A stretch of 64,000 bases of DNA from Actinophytocola sp049647105 (GCF_049647105.1 NZ_JBARWZ010000014.1:1-64000); one strand, 5' to 3'; numbered from the stretch's first letter, positions 34,706 through 43,077 are shown. A program made the numbers and translations. The notes: generated from the letters alone by a model not told the origin.

Positions 34706-35662
34706 ATGACCAACGCCGAGTTCCGCGAGGAGACCGCCGACAGCCACGTCGAGGAGGTCGCGCTGTCGCACCTGTCGCTCGAGCTCGGCCACCTGTACAT
34801 GGACGACTACCTCGCAGGCATGGACCGACTCGTGGCGCAGTTCCTCGGGGTCGCACCGTGGGCCGAGGTCGCGCGATCGGTCACGGCGGCGAACAGCGGC
34901 ACCGGCCGTCCCCGAATCAGCACGTGCTTCCTGATCGACGACTACTTCACCCAGTTCTCCTCGCCGGCCAAGGTGCTGCCCGACGTGCTCGCCGCCGCCG
35001 AGGCGGCTGGCCTCACGATCGACTACATCGCGCGTGAGTCGGCCTGTGTCGTCGCGGACGGGGTGCCGCTCGCCGAGATCGTGGCCGGCCGGCTCACCGC
35101 GCGGCCGCCGCGCGGCGCCAACGGCCGCAGGCCGCCGACGGTGGAGGTCGGCTGGCTGTGCAACGGCCAGCGGTCTCCCGGCGTCGACGCCAGCGAGGCG
35201 ATGGCCAATCCGCACTGGCTGCCGCCGGAGGAGACGGAGGCCACGAACCACTCGATCTTCCTCGATGTCGAGCTGTGGTCGGACGAGCACGGGAAGCGCA
35301 CCTGGTCGTGCGCCTTCCTCGCGTCGGTGTGGCAGCTGGTCCGGCTCGGCATGATCCGGAACTCGGGGCGCAACGTCGTGACCCCGGTGCCCATGTCCGC
35401 CGACTTCCCCGACGAGTGGAAGGACCTCCCACCGGTCGTCCGGGTGGCCGACACGGCCTCGCCGTTCTGCGCCTACCGCACCCAGTCGGTGCTGCCGAGG
35501 CGGTTCCTGAACGTCGAGCACGCGGTACAGGTCATCGTCGGCCAGTACTCGGCCCTGCCGGCCGTCATCGACCAGATCGCCTCCAGGATTGGTCGTGAGC
35601 GTCTTGAGTTGCCAGCCGATCTCACAGAGCGGATCGACCACGTCTTCTTCAACGGCGGCTGA
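34706..35662 (+). CDS. SCO2522-family protein
   Basis: 318 residues. GGAGGGG lies eight bases before the ATG at 34706, which decides the start over a GTG at 34700. The protein has an acidic N-terminus (FREETADSHVEEVALSHLSLELGHLYM) and a central ISTCFLIDDYF, then PPTVEVGWLCNGQRSPG, HSIFLDVELWSDE and TWSCAFLASVWQLVRLG. No known catalytic motif was identified. It belongs to the conserved five-gene set by position and sequence. It could form a complex with the variant P-loop protein encoded just upstream. Confidence 0.75.
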   Translation: MTNAEFREETADSHVEEVALSHLSLELGHLYMDDYLAGMDRLVAQFLGVAPWAEVARSVTAANSGTGRPRISTCFLIDDYFTQFSSPAKVLPDVLAAAEAAGLTIDYIARESACVVADGVPLAEIVAGRLTARPPRGANGRRPPTVEVGWLCNGQRSPGVDASEAMANPHWLPPEETEATNHSIFLDVELWSDEHGKRTWSCAFLASVWQLVRLGMIRNSGRNVVTPVPMSADFPDEWKDLPPVVRVADTASPFCAYRTQSVLPRRFLNVEHAVQVIVGQYSALPAVIDQIASRIGRERLELPADLTERIDHVFFNGG

Positions 35663-35675
35663 GCAGGACACCGCG

Positions 35676-36647
35676 ATGCTGGTGATCGGCGAAGTGCGCA
35701 CCTGCCTGCTGCAGAACAGAGCGGCGGCGAGTTCGGTGGATGTCGCCGAGTTGCTCCGGCTGGAAGCCGGCGAGCGGGTGCGGACCTCGGAGCGCCCGGT
35801 GGCCTACGCCGTGTCGCCGGCCCGGCTCACCGGGCTGGACTGCCGGTTGCCTACCGAGTCCGGTGCCCGGGTGCGCGGCATCGGCACCGCCACCGCTCGC
35901 ACCACGGTCACCGGCGGCCGGCTCCTGCAGGGCTCGGTCTTCACCCGCGTCGAGCGCGGCGCCACGGACCGGCGCCTTCCGTGGTCGCACTACCTCGCCA
36001 TGCCCGGGATGATCCAGTCCACCGGTCGCTTCAACCCCGCCGACGTGGTGAAGGGGTTCCTGACCGACCCGCTGCCGGACACGGTCGTCGACCTCGGCTC
36101 GGTGAGCGAACAGGTCATCCGGCAGGTGCAGGCCAGCGCCCGGCTGGACCACGTCACCCCGTTCAAGGCGCGACGCACCCGGCTCAAATGGGTCGCCTGC
36201 ACCGGTGGCCCGGCCTACGGCGTGTTCACCATCGCGGACGACAACCTGCGCACCTTCACCATCTCCGCCGACGCGGCGCCGATCGAGTCGATCGTCGAGC
36301 TGTGCGAGGACCTCGCGCTGCACGACTGGTTGCTCACGACGGTCCAGCGGATCGTGGAACGGAGCCGGATCGGAGCGGCCAGCAGCGAGAACGTGTTGAC
36401 GCGCCTCAGGCCGGCGATCGACCATCTGCTGCACCTGTGGATGCCTGGCGCTCGGGTCGCCGACGCGTTGCGCGGCATCTGGGACGACCTCGACCGGCGG
36501 CCGGGGTTCACCCCGCAATGGCGATCGACGGTCGCGCGCATCCGCGACCAGCTGTCCGTCGCCACCTTCGACCGGCTGAACCAGCTGAGCCCGACCATGT
36601 TCGAAGAACTCGTGAGTGGGGGTGGTTCCGTTGGGGGAGCCCGGTAA
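35676..36647 (+). CDS. SCO2521-family protein
   Basis: 323 residues from the ATG at 35676, 13 bp after the SCO2522 stop. It begins MLVIGEVRTCLLQNRAA. An Arg-rich beta segment (PVAYAVSPARLTGLDCRLP) is followed by SHYLAMPGMIQSTGRFNPADVV. The C-terminal half is helical (QRIVERSRIG, HLLHLWMPGARVADALR). The Shine-Dalgarno is weak, so translational coupling to SCO2522 is likely. Function unknown. It is the last of the five conserved genes and overlaps the extra gene that follows by 17 bp. Confidence 0.75.
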   Translation: MLVIGEVRTCLLQNRAAASSVDVAELLRLEAGERVRTSERPVAYAVSPARLTGLDCRLPTESGARVRGIGTATARTTVTGGRLLQGSVFTRVERGATDRRLPWSHYLAMPGMIQSTGRFNPADVVKGFLTDPLPDTVVDLGSVSEQVIRQVQASARLDHVTPFKARRTRLKWVACTGGPAYGVFTIADDNLRTFTISADAAPIESIVELCEDLALHDWLLTTVQRIVERSRIGAASSENVLTRLRPAIDHLLHLWMPGARVADALRGIWDDLDRRPGFTPQWRSTVARIRDQLSVATFDRLNQLSPTMFEELVSGGGSVGGAR

Positions 36648-37626
36648 CACCCGTTCAGTCATACGGAAGATCGGCGTGACGCTGCTCATGGGGGCGATCT
36701 CGTTCCCCTTCACGCAGCTTCTGTTCTCCGATCTGCCCGGCCAGATCGCCGCTGCGGCGGTGTTCGGCAGCATCGCACTCGTCGTTCAGTTCCTCATCGA
36801 CTTCGAGCACCGGCTCGGCCGCGTCGAGGACGGCCTCCAGGCCGCGGTCAAGCAGATCCGGGAGACGGTGCAGCAGGGTTTCGCCAGGGTGAACGACGCG
36901 ACCGAACTGGTGGCGCGGATGGAGACAGCCGGAGTGCAGAGTGTCGCCGTCACCAAGCTGGTAAGTCGCGCGGCGGCGATCAGTCCGCACGCCTCGGCCC
37001 TGGTCCGCAACTTCGTCCACCTCGAGGTGGATCGGGTCTCGGAGCTCCTGCGTGGGCTGACCGTGAACGAAGCCACCTACGACGGCGAGGACCAGGACTG
37101 GTTGCTGAACCTGACCAAGTGCGTCACCAGCTCCATCGACGCGATCAGCATTCCCGAGGTCGACGCGGCGGGGAACACCTACCACAGCTTCTGGGCGTCG
37201 CCAATGGGCGTCAGGTACCTCGACACGCAACGCGCGTCCGGCAGCCGAGGAGTGCGGATCCGGCGGGTGTTCGTGACCACGCACGACAACGTGGGCACTG
37301 ATTCGGTACTACACAGTATCTGTCAGTCCCAAGTGGACTCCGGCATCGAGGTGCGGCTGCTTTACCCCTCCGCCGTGCCGCCGGAGATCCGCGGCCAGAT
37401 CACCGACTTCATCCTCTTCGACGACGAGATCTGCTATGAGAGTCACCCGGCGCCGCACGTGGACCGCGGCGCCGCGCCCATGATCCTCTCCAACCACCTC
37501 GAGCTGCGCCACGACCGGCTGCAGGACCGGATCGATCGATACCGGATCATCTGGGAGTCGGCCAGCCCATGGGACCAACTCGTGGCTCCGGAGCGGGTGC
37601 TGACCGCGGTACCGGACGAGTCCTGA
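36631..37626 (+). CDS. Membrane-anchored protein attached to the SCO252x cluster
   Basis: 331 residues from a TTG five bases after GGGGGTGG; a GTG at 36616 would add five residues. Two N-terminal membrane helices (IGVTLLMGAISFPFTQLLF, IAAAAVFGSIALVVQFLI) are followed by a coiled-coil-like segment (HRLGRVEDGLQAAVKQIRETVQQ) and a globular C-terminal domain. That domain has RIRRVFVTTHDNVGTDS, LHSICQSQVDSGIEVRLLYPS and DFILFDDEICYE. This resembles the sensor-like DUF6879/phospholipase-D-like folds of actinobacteria. I see no HKD motif, so enzymatic activity is doubtful. The overlap with SCO2521 suggests joint translation. Confidence 0.65.
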   Translation: MGEPGNTRSVIRKIGVTLLMGAISFPFTQLLFSDLPGQIAAAAVFGSIALVVQFLIDFEHRLGRVEDGLQAAVKQIRETVQQGFARVNDATELVARMETAGVQSVAVTKLVSRAAAISPHASALVRNFVHLEVDRVSELLRGLTVNEATYDGEDQDWLLNLTKCVTSSIDAISIPEVDAAGNTYHSFWASPMGVRYLDTQRASGSRGVRIRRVFVTTHDNVGTDSVLHSICQSQVDSGIEVRLLYPSAVPPEIRGQITDFILFDDEICYESHPAPHVDRGAAPMILSNHLELRHDRLQDRIDRYRIIWESASPWDQLVAPERVLTAVPDES

Positions 37627-37655
37627 AACAACCCATCCCTGGGGAGGACGAGTAG

Positions 37656-38168
37656 ATGAGCGCTGACAACGGGATTGTCGCGCAGGACGTGTCCGTTCGT
37701 CAGGCGGTACCCGACGATTTCGAGGCGTTGCACGAGGTTGACGGACGGGTGTTCGGCGATCTCGGCTACCCGTACTTCACCCTTCGTCAACTGTTCGACG
37801 GGTTCCCGGAGTGCTGGCTGGTCGCGGCCGGCTCGAAAGGGCTCGTCGGCTACTCGCTCGGGGTGCCGAGCATCGACCGCTCGTACGCGTGGTTGTTCGG
37901 CCTGGCGGTCGATGCCGCCCACCGCAACCGTGGTTACGGCAGGCGGCTCACCGTGGCCACATTGGACATGCTCAGAGCCATGCGCGTCGAGACCGTGCGG
38001 TTGACGACCGAACCAGAGAACGAGGCGGCGATCCGGCTCTACCAGGCGTTCGGATTCCGGGAAACCGGGTTCCGGAAGAACTACCTCGGCCCTGGTGAGC
38101 ACCGCTTGCTGATGACGCTGCGGCTCGGCGGCATTCCGACGCCCCGGCCGGATCGCGGGCAGGGCTAG
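37656..38168 (+). CDS. GNAT-family N-acetyltransferase
   Basis: 170 residues. The acetyl-CoA-binding motif A is WLFGLAVDAAHRNRGYGRRLTVATL (R-x-x-G-Y-G), followed by TTEPENEAAIRLYQAFGFRETG (motif B). GGGGAGGACGAG precedes the ATG by five bases. It lies 29 bp behind the membrane-anchored gene and ends right at the 17-bp repeat, so it is the seventh and last gene of the cluster. The acceptor is unknown; a protein N-terminus, an amine or a neighbouring product are possible. Confidence 0.85.
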   Translation: MSADNGIVAQDVSVRQAVPDDFEALHEVDGRVFGDLGYPYFTLRQLFDGFPECWLVAAGSKGLVGYSLGVPSIDRSYAWLFGLAVDAAHRNRGYGRRLTVATLDMLRAMRVETVRLTTEPENEAAIRLYQAFGFRETGFRKNYLGPGEHRLLMTLRLGGIPTPRPDRGQG

Positions 38169-38185
38169 CTTGACGGGGCACTAGC
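38169..38185. repeat. 17-bp repeat, copy 2
   Basis: Identical to 112-128. It begins directly after the GNAT stop codon and contains, on the minus strand, the stop codon of the esterase gene. No transposase is attached here, so it may be a residual transposon end or footprint. Confidence 0.5.
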
Positions 38186-39476
38186 TGACCTGCTCAAGGG
38201 ATGGCGTCGCGATGGTGCAGGCCGTGTCGTTGAGTGTGAAGGACGCGGGTTTGCCGGTGTTGCCGGTGTGGGTGGCCTGGAACCCTATGTTGACCGAGGC
38301 GTTCGGCGCGATCGTGGAATTGTGGTTGGCGTTGCGTGCCGTCACCTGCCCTGATGATGGTGTGTAGGTGGCGTTCCACCCGGACGTGATGGTTTGACCG
38401 GTGGGCAGGGCGAATGCCAGGGACCAGCCGTTGATCGGGTCGGTGCCGGTGTTGGTGAGGGTGATGTTCTCGGTCAGGCCGGTGTTCCACGCGCTGACGG
38501 TGGCGGTGACACCGCACGCACCCGGCTCGGGTTCTGGTGTCGTATCCGAGTTGTCCAGTCCGAAGAACGCGATGGCGGACGCGGCCATGCCGCTTGAGGG
38601 CAGGCTGTGCCCGGCGCCCTGGATGCTGTAGGCCTCAACCTGGACGGTGCCGGCGGCGTCGGCGTAGCGGCGGCGGTTCCAGTTCGGTTGCGGGGTGTCG
38701 GTGGAGGTCGGTGTCTGGCTCAGCCCGAACACGTTGGTCCACTGCTCGATCTCCTCCTGCAGCAGGGAGTACGGCACGAGGGTGTCGGCGGTGCCGTGCC
38801 ACAGTTGGATCCTTGGGCGGGGGCCGGTGTAGCCGGGGAAGGCCTGCCGGACCGCGTCTCCCCACTCCTGCGGGCTGCGGTTCATGCTGCCGCCGGTGCA
38901 CCTGCTGGCGCCCGGTGGGTAGTCGGCGGCGCCCGCGAAGCAGTTGAACGGTACGCCCATGAAGGCCGCGCCTGCCTTGAACACGTCGGGGTAGAGCGCG
39001 AGCATGTGGTTGGTCATCATGCCGCCGGAGGACGAGCCGGTGGCGTACACCCGGTTCGGGTCGCCGCCGTAGGTCTGCTCGGCGTAGGTCACCATCGAGA
39101 CGATCGAGACCGGGTCGCTGCCGCCGCCGCGCCGCTTGGCCGCGTCCGACCAGGTGTCGAAGCACTTCCCGAACCCGGCCTGCTGCTGCGCGCTGGGATA
39201 GATGACGATGAACCCGTACCGGTCGGCGAGCGAGGCGAACTCGCTGCCCGAGTGGAAACCCGGACCCGACCCGCCGCAGCCGTGCATGGCGACCACGATC
39301 GCGGGGTTGGCCGGGCGGGAGTCGGGCACGTAGATGTGCATGCGCATCCCGCCGGGGTTGGTGCCGAAACCGGTCACCTCCACCAGCGACGCGGCGGCCG
39401 CCGCGGGTGGGAACACGACTCCGGTGATGGCGATCAGCAGAGTGCTTGCGAGTGTCACGAGCGCCGTTCTGATCAT
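38181..39476 (-). CDS. Secreted CE1/PHB-depolymerase-type esterase with CBM2
   Basis: 431 residues. A signal peptide (1-29, ending PPAAAAA) precedes an alpha/beta hydrolase. It has an oxyanion HGCGGSGPG (65-73), nucleophile elbow G-S-S149-S-G (147-151), D in WHGTADTLVP and H in GAGHSLPS. An acidic linker and a family-2 cellulose-binding module (about 325-420, with WNTG and INGWSLAF) follow. Such enzymes remove acetyl or feruloyl groups from xylan. GGAGGTC is well placed. The stop codon lies in the 17-bp repeat, after the normal end of the CBM. A CGAAAGTTTCG element lies 112 bp upstream. Confidence 0.9.
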   Translation of the reverse strand: MIRTALVTLASTLLIAITGVVFPPAAAAASLVEVTGFGTNPGGMRMHIYVPDSRPANPAIVVAMHGCGGSGPGFHSGSEFASLADRYGFIVIYPSAQQQAGFGKCFDTWSDAAKRRGGGSDPVSIVSMVTYAEQTYGGDPNRVYATGSSSGGMMTNHMLALYPDVFKAGAAFMGVPFNCFAGAADYPPGASRCTGGSMNRSPQEWGDAVRQAFPGYTGPRPRIQLWHGTADTLVPYSLLQEEIEQWTNVFGLSQTPTSTDTPQPNWNRRRYADAAGTVQVEAYSIQGAGHSLPSSGMAASAIAFFGLDNSDTTPEPEPGACGVTATVSAWNTGLTENITLTNTGTDPINGWSLAFALPTGQTITSGWNATYTPSSGQVTARNANHNSTIAPNASVNIGFQATHTGNTGKPASFTLNDTACTIATPSLEQVS

Positions 39477-39587
39477 CGTTGACCTCCGGTTGGCGAACCC
39501 CTCTTCTCGAAGATATGCATTCTGAGAACGACCGTCAACGATTTGCCGAATATCAGGCGGCGCGATGCTGGGAGCGCTCCAGATAGT

Positions 39588-39598
39588 CGAAAGTTTCG
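39588..39598. promoter_or_regulatory. CGAAA-G-TTTCG palindrome, candidate xylan-type operator
   Basis: Perfect 5-bp arms. Palindromes of the GAAA-N-TTTC type are known upstream of actinobacterial xylan-degradation genes. It sits between the esterase and PaaX genes; relation to the esterase is more likely. Confidence 0.4.
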
Positions 39599-39692
39599 TT
39601 CCCGATGTCCTGCGAAGACTTGAAGATCGTCAGTCGGATGACGAATATGGTAGGTAGGTCGGCATCGGGTCGATCCCGAGACGAGGTGACCG

Positions 39693-40520
39693 ATGCCGTC
39701 ATCCGGTGATCCCTCCGCCGGTGGCGAGGTCGTGCGGCCGGAGACGCTGCTGCTCACCCTGTTCGGCGACCAGGTACTGGACCGTGGGACAGCCGTGTCG
39801 ACCGGCGGTGTCCTCGCGGTGCTGGGCCGCCTCGGCGTCGGTGAACCCGCCGCGCGCGCGACGCTCGCCCGGATGAGCCGCCGTGGCCTGCTCCGCACGG
39901 TTCGCCGCGGCCGCCAGGCGTTTCTCACGCTGACCGAGCACGGGACCTCGGTACTGCGCGACGGGCAACGCAGGCTGAACGGCGACGTCGTCGAGCGGCA
40001 CTGGGACGGCAGGTGGACGCTGTTGACGTTCTCTGTGCCGGAGACCCGGCGCGCCGACCGGCATGCCCTGCGCACCCGGCTGGCCTGGTTCGGGTTCGGC
40101 CTGTTGCGCAGTGGCCTGTGGGTCTCGACCTCGGCCACCGACGTCTCACCGGCGCTGGCCGAACTCGATCTCCTCGAGCACGCCGAGGTGTTCCGCGCAG
40201 AAGCGATCATGTGGACCGATCCCGCGCGGATCGCCAGGGAGGCGTGGGGCCTGCCCGAGATCGCCACCGGCTACGACCGGTTCCTCCGCCGCTGGAACAA
40301 CACGGCCCGCGACGACCTCGATGAACTGTCCCGCCGCGTCCGGCTCGGCGCGGAATGGCTGCTGCTCATCCGCCACGATCCGGTACTGCCCGTGGCACTG
40401 CTGCCGGGGGACTGGCCGGGCGTCCGCGCCGCCGCCCTGTTCCGCACCCTGCGCCACCAGTGGGCCGGTGGGGCCGACAAGCTGGCCGAGGAACTGTTCG
40501 AGTCCATTATGGACGAATGA
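39693..40520 (+). CDS. PaaX-family transcriptional regulator
   Basis: 275 residues. A winged-helix N-terminus (ETLLLTLFGDQVLDRGTAVSTGGVLAVLGRLGV then ARATLARMSRRGLLRTVRRGRQAFLTLTEHG) is followed by the PaaX central and C-terminal domains. These show WDGRWTLLTFSVPE, RRADRHALRTRLAWFGFGLLRSGLWVS and LAEELFESIMDE. PaaX proteins sense CoA thioesters or aromatic-derived ligands and repress catabolic operons. Candidates for control are the divergent esterase or the convergent tartrate-type dehydrogenase. The ATG start is preceded by GAGGTGACC. Confidence 0.88.
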   Translation: MPSSGDPSAGGEVVRPETLLLTLFGDQVLDRGTAVSTGGVLAVLGRLGVGEPAARATLARMSRRGLLRTVRRGRQAFLTLTEHGTSVLRDGQRRLNGDVVERHWDGRWTLLTFSVPETRRADRHALRTRLAWFGFGLLRSGLWVSTSATDVSPALAELDLLEHAEVFRAEAIMWTDPARIAREAWGLPEIATGYDRFLRRWNNTARDDLDELSRRVRLGAEWLLLIRHDPVLPVALLPGDWPGVRAAALFRTLRHQWAGGADKLAEELFESIMDE

Positions 40521-40529
40521 CGGACCTCG

Positions 40530-41606
40530 CTACAGGTTGTCGATGATCGTCTGCGTCACGGTGTCCGTGTCGGCGGTGCCGCCGACGTCGCGGGTGCGGA
40601 TGCCGTGGGCGGTGGTGGTTTCGATGGCGGTGTGGATGCGCTTGGCCTGGTCGTGGAGGCTGAGGTGGTCGAGCATCATCGCGGCGCTGCCGATGGCGCC
40701 GATGGGGTTGCACACGCCCTTGCCCGCGATGTCGGGGGCTGAGCCGTGGACGGGTTCGAACATGCTGGGGTAGCGGCGTTCCGGGTTGAGGTTGGCACTC
40801 GCGGCGAGGCCGAGACTGCCTGCGAGAGCGCTGCCGAGGTCGGACAGGATGTCGGCGTTGAGGTTGGACGCGACGACGACCGACAGGTCCTCTGGCCGCA
40901 GGACGAACTTCGCGGCCATGGCGTCGACGAGGACGCTTTCGGTCTCCACGTCGGGGTAGTCGGCGGCGACGCGGCGGAAGGTGTCGTCCCACAGGACCAT
41001 GCCGTACTGCTGGGCGTTGCTCTTGGTGACACTGGAGAGCTTCTTGTGGGCCCTGGTGCGCGCGAGGTCGAAGGCGAACCGGATGATGCGTTCGCAGCCG
41101 ACCTCGGTGAACAGGGCGGACTGCACGGCGACCTCGCCGCCCGCGCCGCGTGCGGACAGGTTGCGGCCGCCGAGCCCGGCGTACTCGCCTTCGGAGTTCT
41201 CGCGGACCACCACCCAGTCCAGGTCGGTGTCGTCGGCCTTGCGCAGCGGGCTGGTGATGCCGGGCAGGAAGGTGACGGGGCGGACGTTGGCCCACTGGTC
41301 GAAGTTCTGGCAGATCCGCAGCCGCAGGCCCCACAGGCTGACGTGGTCGGGCACGGTGGGCCAGCCGACCGCGCCGAAGTAGATGGCGTCGAAGTCACGC
41401 AGCGTGTCGAGGCCGTTCTCGGGCATCATCGCACCGTGTTCGGCGTAGTAGTCCGAGCCCCACGGGAACTCCTGCCAGTGCAACGCGATGGTGCCGCCCG
41501 AGCTCGCCTCTATGACGTCGAGGACCGCCCGTCCCGCGGCGACGACCTCGCGGCCGACACCGTCGGCGGGGATGGCGGCGATGCGGAACCGCTGCGTGGC
41601 ATTCAT
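40530..41606 (-). CDS. Tartrate/isopropylmalate-type dehydrogenase
   Basis: 358 residues, beta-decarboxylating dehydrogenase fold. IPADGVGREVV is the N-terminal GDGIG-like loop; FGAVGWPTVPDHVSLWGLRL (L-R-L-R-x-x-x-D-x-x-x-R pattern nearby), VVVRENSEGEYAG, VTKSNAQQYGMVLW and the metal/NAD part (GSLGLAASANLNP, FEPVHGSAPDIAGKG) all fit. VSLWGLRLRICQNFDQWANVRPV is typical of tartrate dehydrogenase/D-malate dehydrogenase rather than LeuB. It oxidises and decarboxylates tartrate or malate with NAD. The ATG at 41606 follows GGAGAACCC. The start was set here because the upstream extension is antisense to another gene. Confidence 0.88.
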   Translation of the reverse strand: MNATQRFRIAAIPADGVGREVVAAGRAVLDVIEASSGGTIALHWQEFPWGSDYYAEHGAMMPENGLDTLRDFDAIYFGAVGWPTVPDHVSLWGLRLRICQNFDQWANVRPVTFLPGITSPLRKADDTDLDWVVVRENSEGEYAGLGGRNLSARGAGGEVAVQSALFTEVGCERIIRFAFDLARTRAHKKLSSVTKSNAQQYGMVLWDDTFRRVAADYPDVETESVLVDAMAAKFVLRPEDLSVVVASNLNADILSDLGSALAGSLGLAASANLNPERRYPSMFEPVHGSAPDIAGKGVCNPIGAIGSAAMMLDHLSLHDQAKRIHTAIETTTAHGIRTRDVGGTADTDTVTQTIIDNL

Positions 41607-41695
41607 GGGTTCTCCGGTTTCGTCGGGGGACCTGTGCGAAGGGTAGACAACCGGGGTGGGCGCGGCCCCTCGGCGGACGACCGGGCTGGGCGGAG

Positions 41696-42403
41696 TCAGT
41701 CGGGGAGTAGGCGGCGGCCCTGCCAGGTGCCGTGTTCGGACAGTGGGCGGAAGCGCATGAACGCGGACTCGTGGTGGAAGTCCTTCCTGCGCTGTTCGGT
41801 CATGGCCACCGCGTGGGTATGGGCTTCCGGCACGTCGCCGCGGCCGTGCACCATGTCGGTCATCTCGCGGACCGTTCGCCAGATGGAGAAGGTGGAGAAC
41901 GTCCTCGGCGGGCGGATCGCGGCCGTGGCGAAGGTGGTGCCGGGGTGGTTGGCGACCAGGCGCTCCACCGGCCGTCCCCAGCGGAGGAACCGGAAGAGTT
42001 CCGGCAGTCTGAGCCGCGCGAGCGTCACGGCGACGATCGGTTCGTCCTGGTCGGATCGGCCCGCTCGCGGTGGCAGGTCGGGCAGCGCGGCGAGCTGCCC
42101 GTAGCGGCGCAGGAACCGCAGGCGCACGTGCCAGCCGCCGGCCAGCTGCCTGCCAAGCCGGTCGTGTGCGAGGAAGCGTTCCAGCGCGGTTTCGTCGTCC
42201 CATTCGGCGAACATCGCGATCCGGCCGAGCTGCAGGCGCGCGAGGGAGATGGGCGGCGATCCGAGCTGCATCATCGCCAGGCACTCCGCGTGACGCAGCC
42301 CCGGTGTCGTCCGCGCGGTCGGCGGGCGGACGAGCGCGCGTGCCGTCGACGTCGCGGCCAGCTCCGCGAGGTGGAAGGAGTGGATCAGGCCGTCCTGCCG
42401 CAT
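41696..42403 (-). CDS. Spheroidene-monooxygenase (CrtA)-like protein
   Basis: 235 residues. FHLAELAATSTARALVRPP, then GLRHAECLAMMQLGSPPISLARLQLGRIAMFAEWDDETALERFL and GWHVRLRFLRRYG match a family annotated as spheroidene monooxygenase-like in actinobacteria. ATIRPP near TTFATAAIRPPRTFSTFSIWRTVREM is a second conserved stretch. CrtA proteins oxygenate carotenoids, but no carotenoid genes are nearby and the actinobacterial members may have another role. It lies upstream of the dehydrogenase on the same strand with an 89-bp gap. Confidence 0.7.
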   Translation of the reverse strand: MRQDGLIHSFHLAELAATSTARALVRPPTARTTPGLRHAECLAMMQLGSPPISLARLQLGRIAMFAEWDDETALERFLAHDRLGRQLAGGWHVRLRFLRRYGQLAALPDLPPRAGRSDQDEPIVAVTLARLRLPELFRFLRWGRPVERLVANHPGTTFATAAIRPPRTFSTFSIWRTVREMTDMVHGRGDVPEAHTHAVAMTEQRRKDFHHESAFMRFRPLSEHGTWQGRRLLPD

Positions 42404-42491
42404 TCGCCGAGCCTATCCGCGCAGGTAACGCACTCGTCGCACCGGGCATCGTCTGAATGACCGGCGCGACGAGGGGGCGGTCGTGCGGGCG

Positions 42492-42947
42492 TCAGTTCCC
42501 GAGCAGTGTGGCGACGGCCAGGGACAGGCTTGATGGGCTGGTGGCTCCCGTCAGCAGTGGGCGGGCCGAGTCGGTGGTGAGCTCGTGCCGGGTGGTCCCG
42601 TCGTCGAAGCCGTTGCGTGCGCCGCCGCTGTAGCGCACGACGACCTCCCGGGTGCCGTCGGCGGTCTTGATCCGCAGGACGACGATCTCAGCGCCGTCGC
42701 TTTCGGAGCTGGTGGGATCGTCGGGTCCCTGGCCCTCGGGTGCCGACTGGATGGCGGTCGCGGCTTGTCTGGCCGCGGCGCCGGTGACGAGGCGGGAGGA
42801 CAGCTGACAGGCCGCGACCAGCGCGTCCTGGACAGCGTCGGCGGCCCGTTCGTGGTCACCGATCACGAGGTACGCGAACCGCATCAGTGCGTCACCGTTC
42901 GCCTCGACCCAGGACGGGAAGTCCGGTGGATCATTGCTTCCGCTCAA
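42492..42947 (-). CDS. Short protein with sigma-70 region-2-like segment and no region 4
   Basis: 151 residues from a TTG placed eight bases after GGAGG. Residues 10-50 (WVEANGDALMRFAYLVIGDHERAADAVQDALVAACQL) look like the region 2 helices of an ECF sigma factor. Instead of a linker and region 4 helix-turn-helix the protein continues into a Gln/Asp-rich stretch and a beta segment (AEIVVLRIKTADGTREVVVRYSGG). It could be a truncated sigma factor, a decoy or a regulator of another sigma factor. It is not clearly a pseudogene because the frame is intact and the ribosome site good. Confidence 0.5.
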   Translation of the reverse strand: MSGSNDPPDFPSWVEANGDALMRFAYLVIGDHERAADAVQDALVAACQLSSRLVTGAAARQAATAIQSAPEGQGPDDPTSSESDGAEIVVLRIKTADGTREVVVRYSGGARNGFDDGTTRHELTTDSARPLLTGATSPSSLSLAVATLLGN

Positions 42948-43077
42948 GACAGCCACCTCCGCTGATACCCACGCACCGGGCCCGCATTGCATTGCATCGG
43001 TCGAGTGAAGGACGGAATCCCGAGCCGCTCGGACTCGCCCGTGAGCCGTCGGTGAGTCGACCGCAATTCCGGCCGGT

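Noticed and set aside
40746..42104. A 452-residue plus-strand frame over the dehydrogenase
   Set aside because: Antisense to the dehydrogenase and CrtA-like genes, both of which have clear family motifs.
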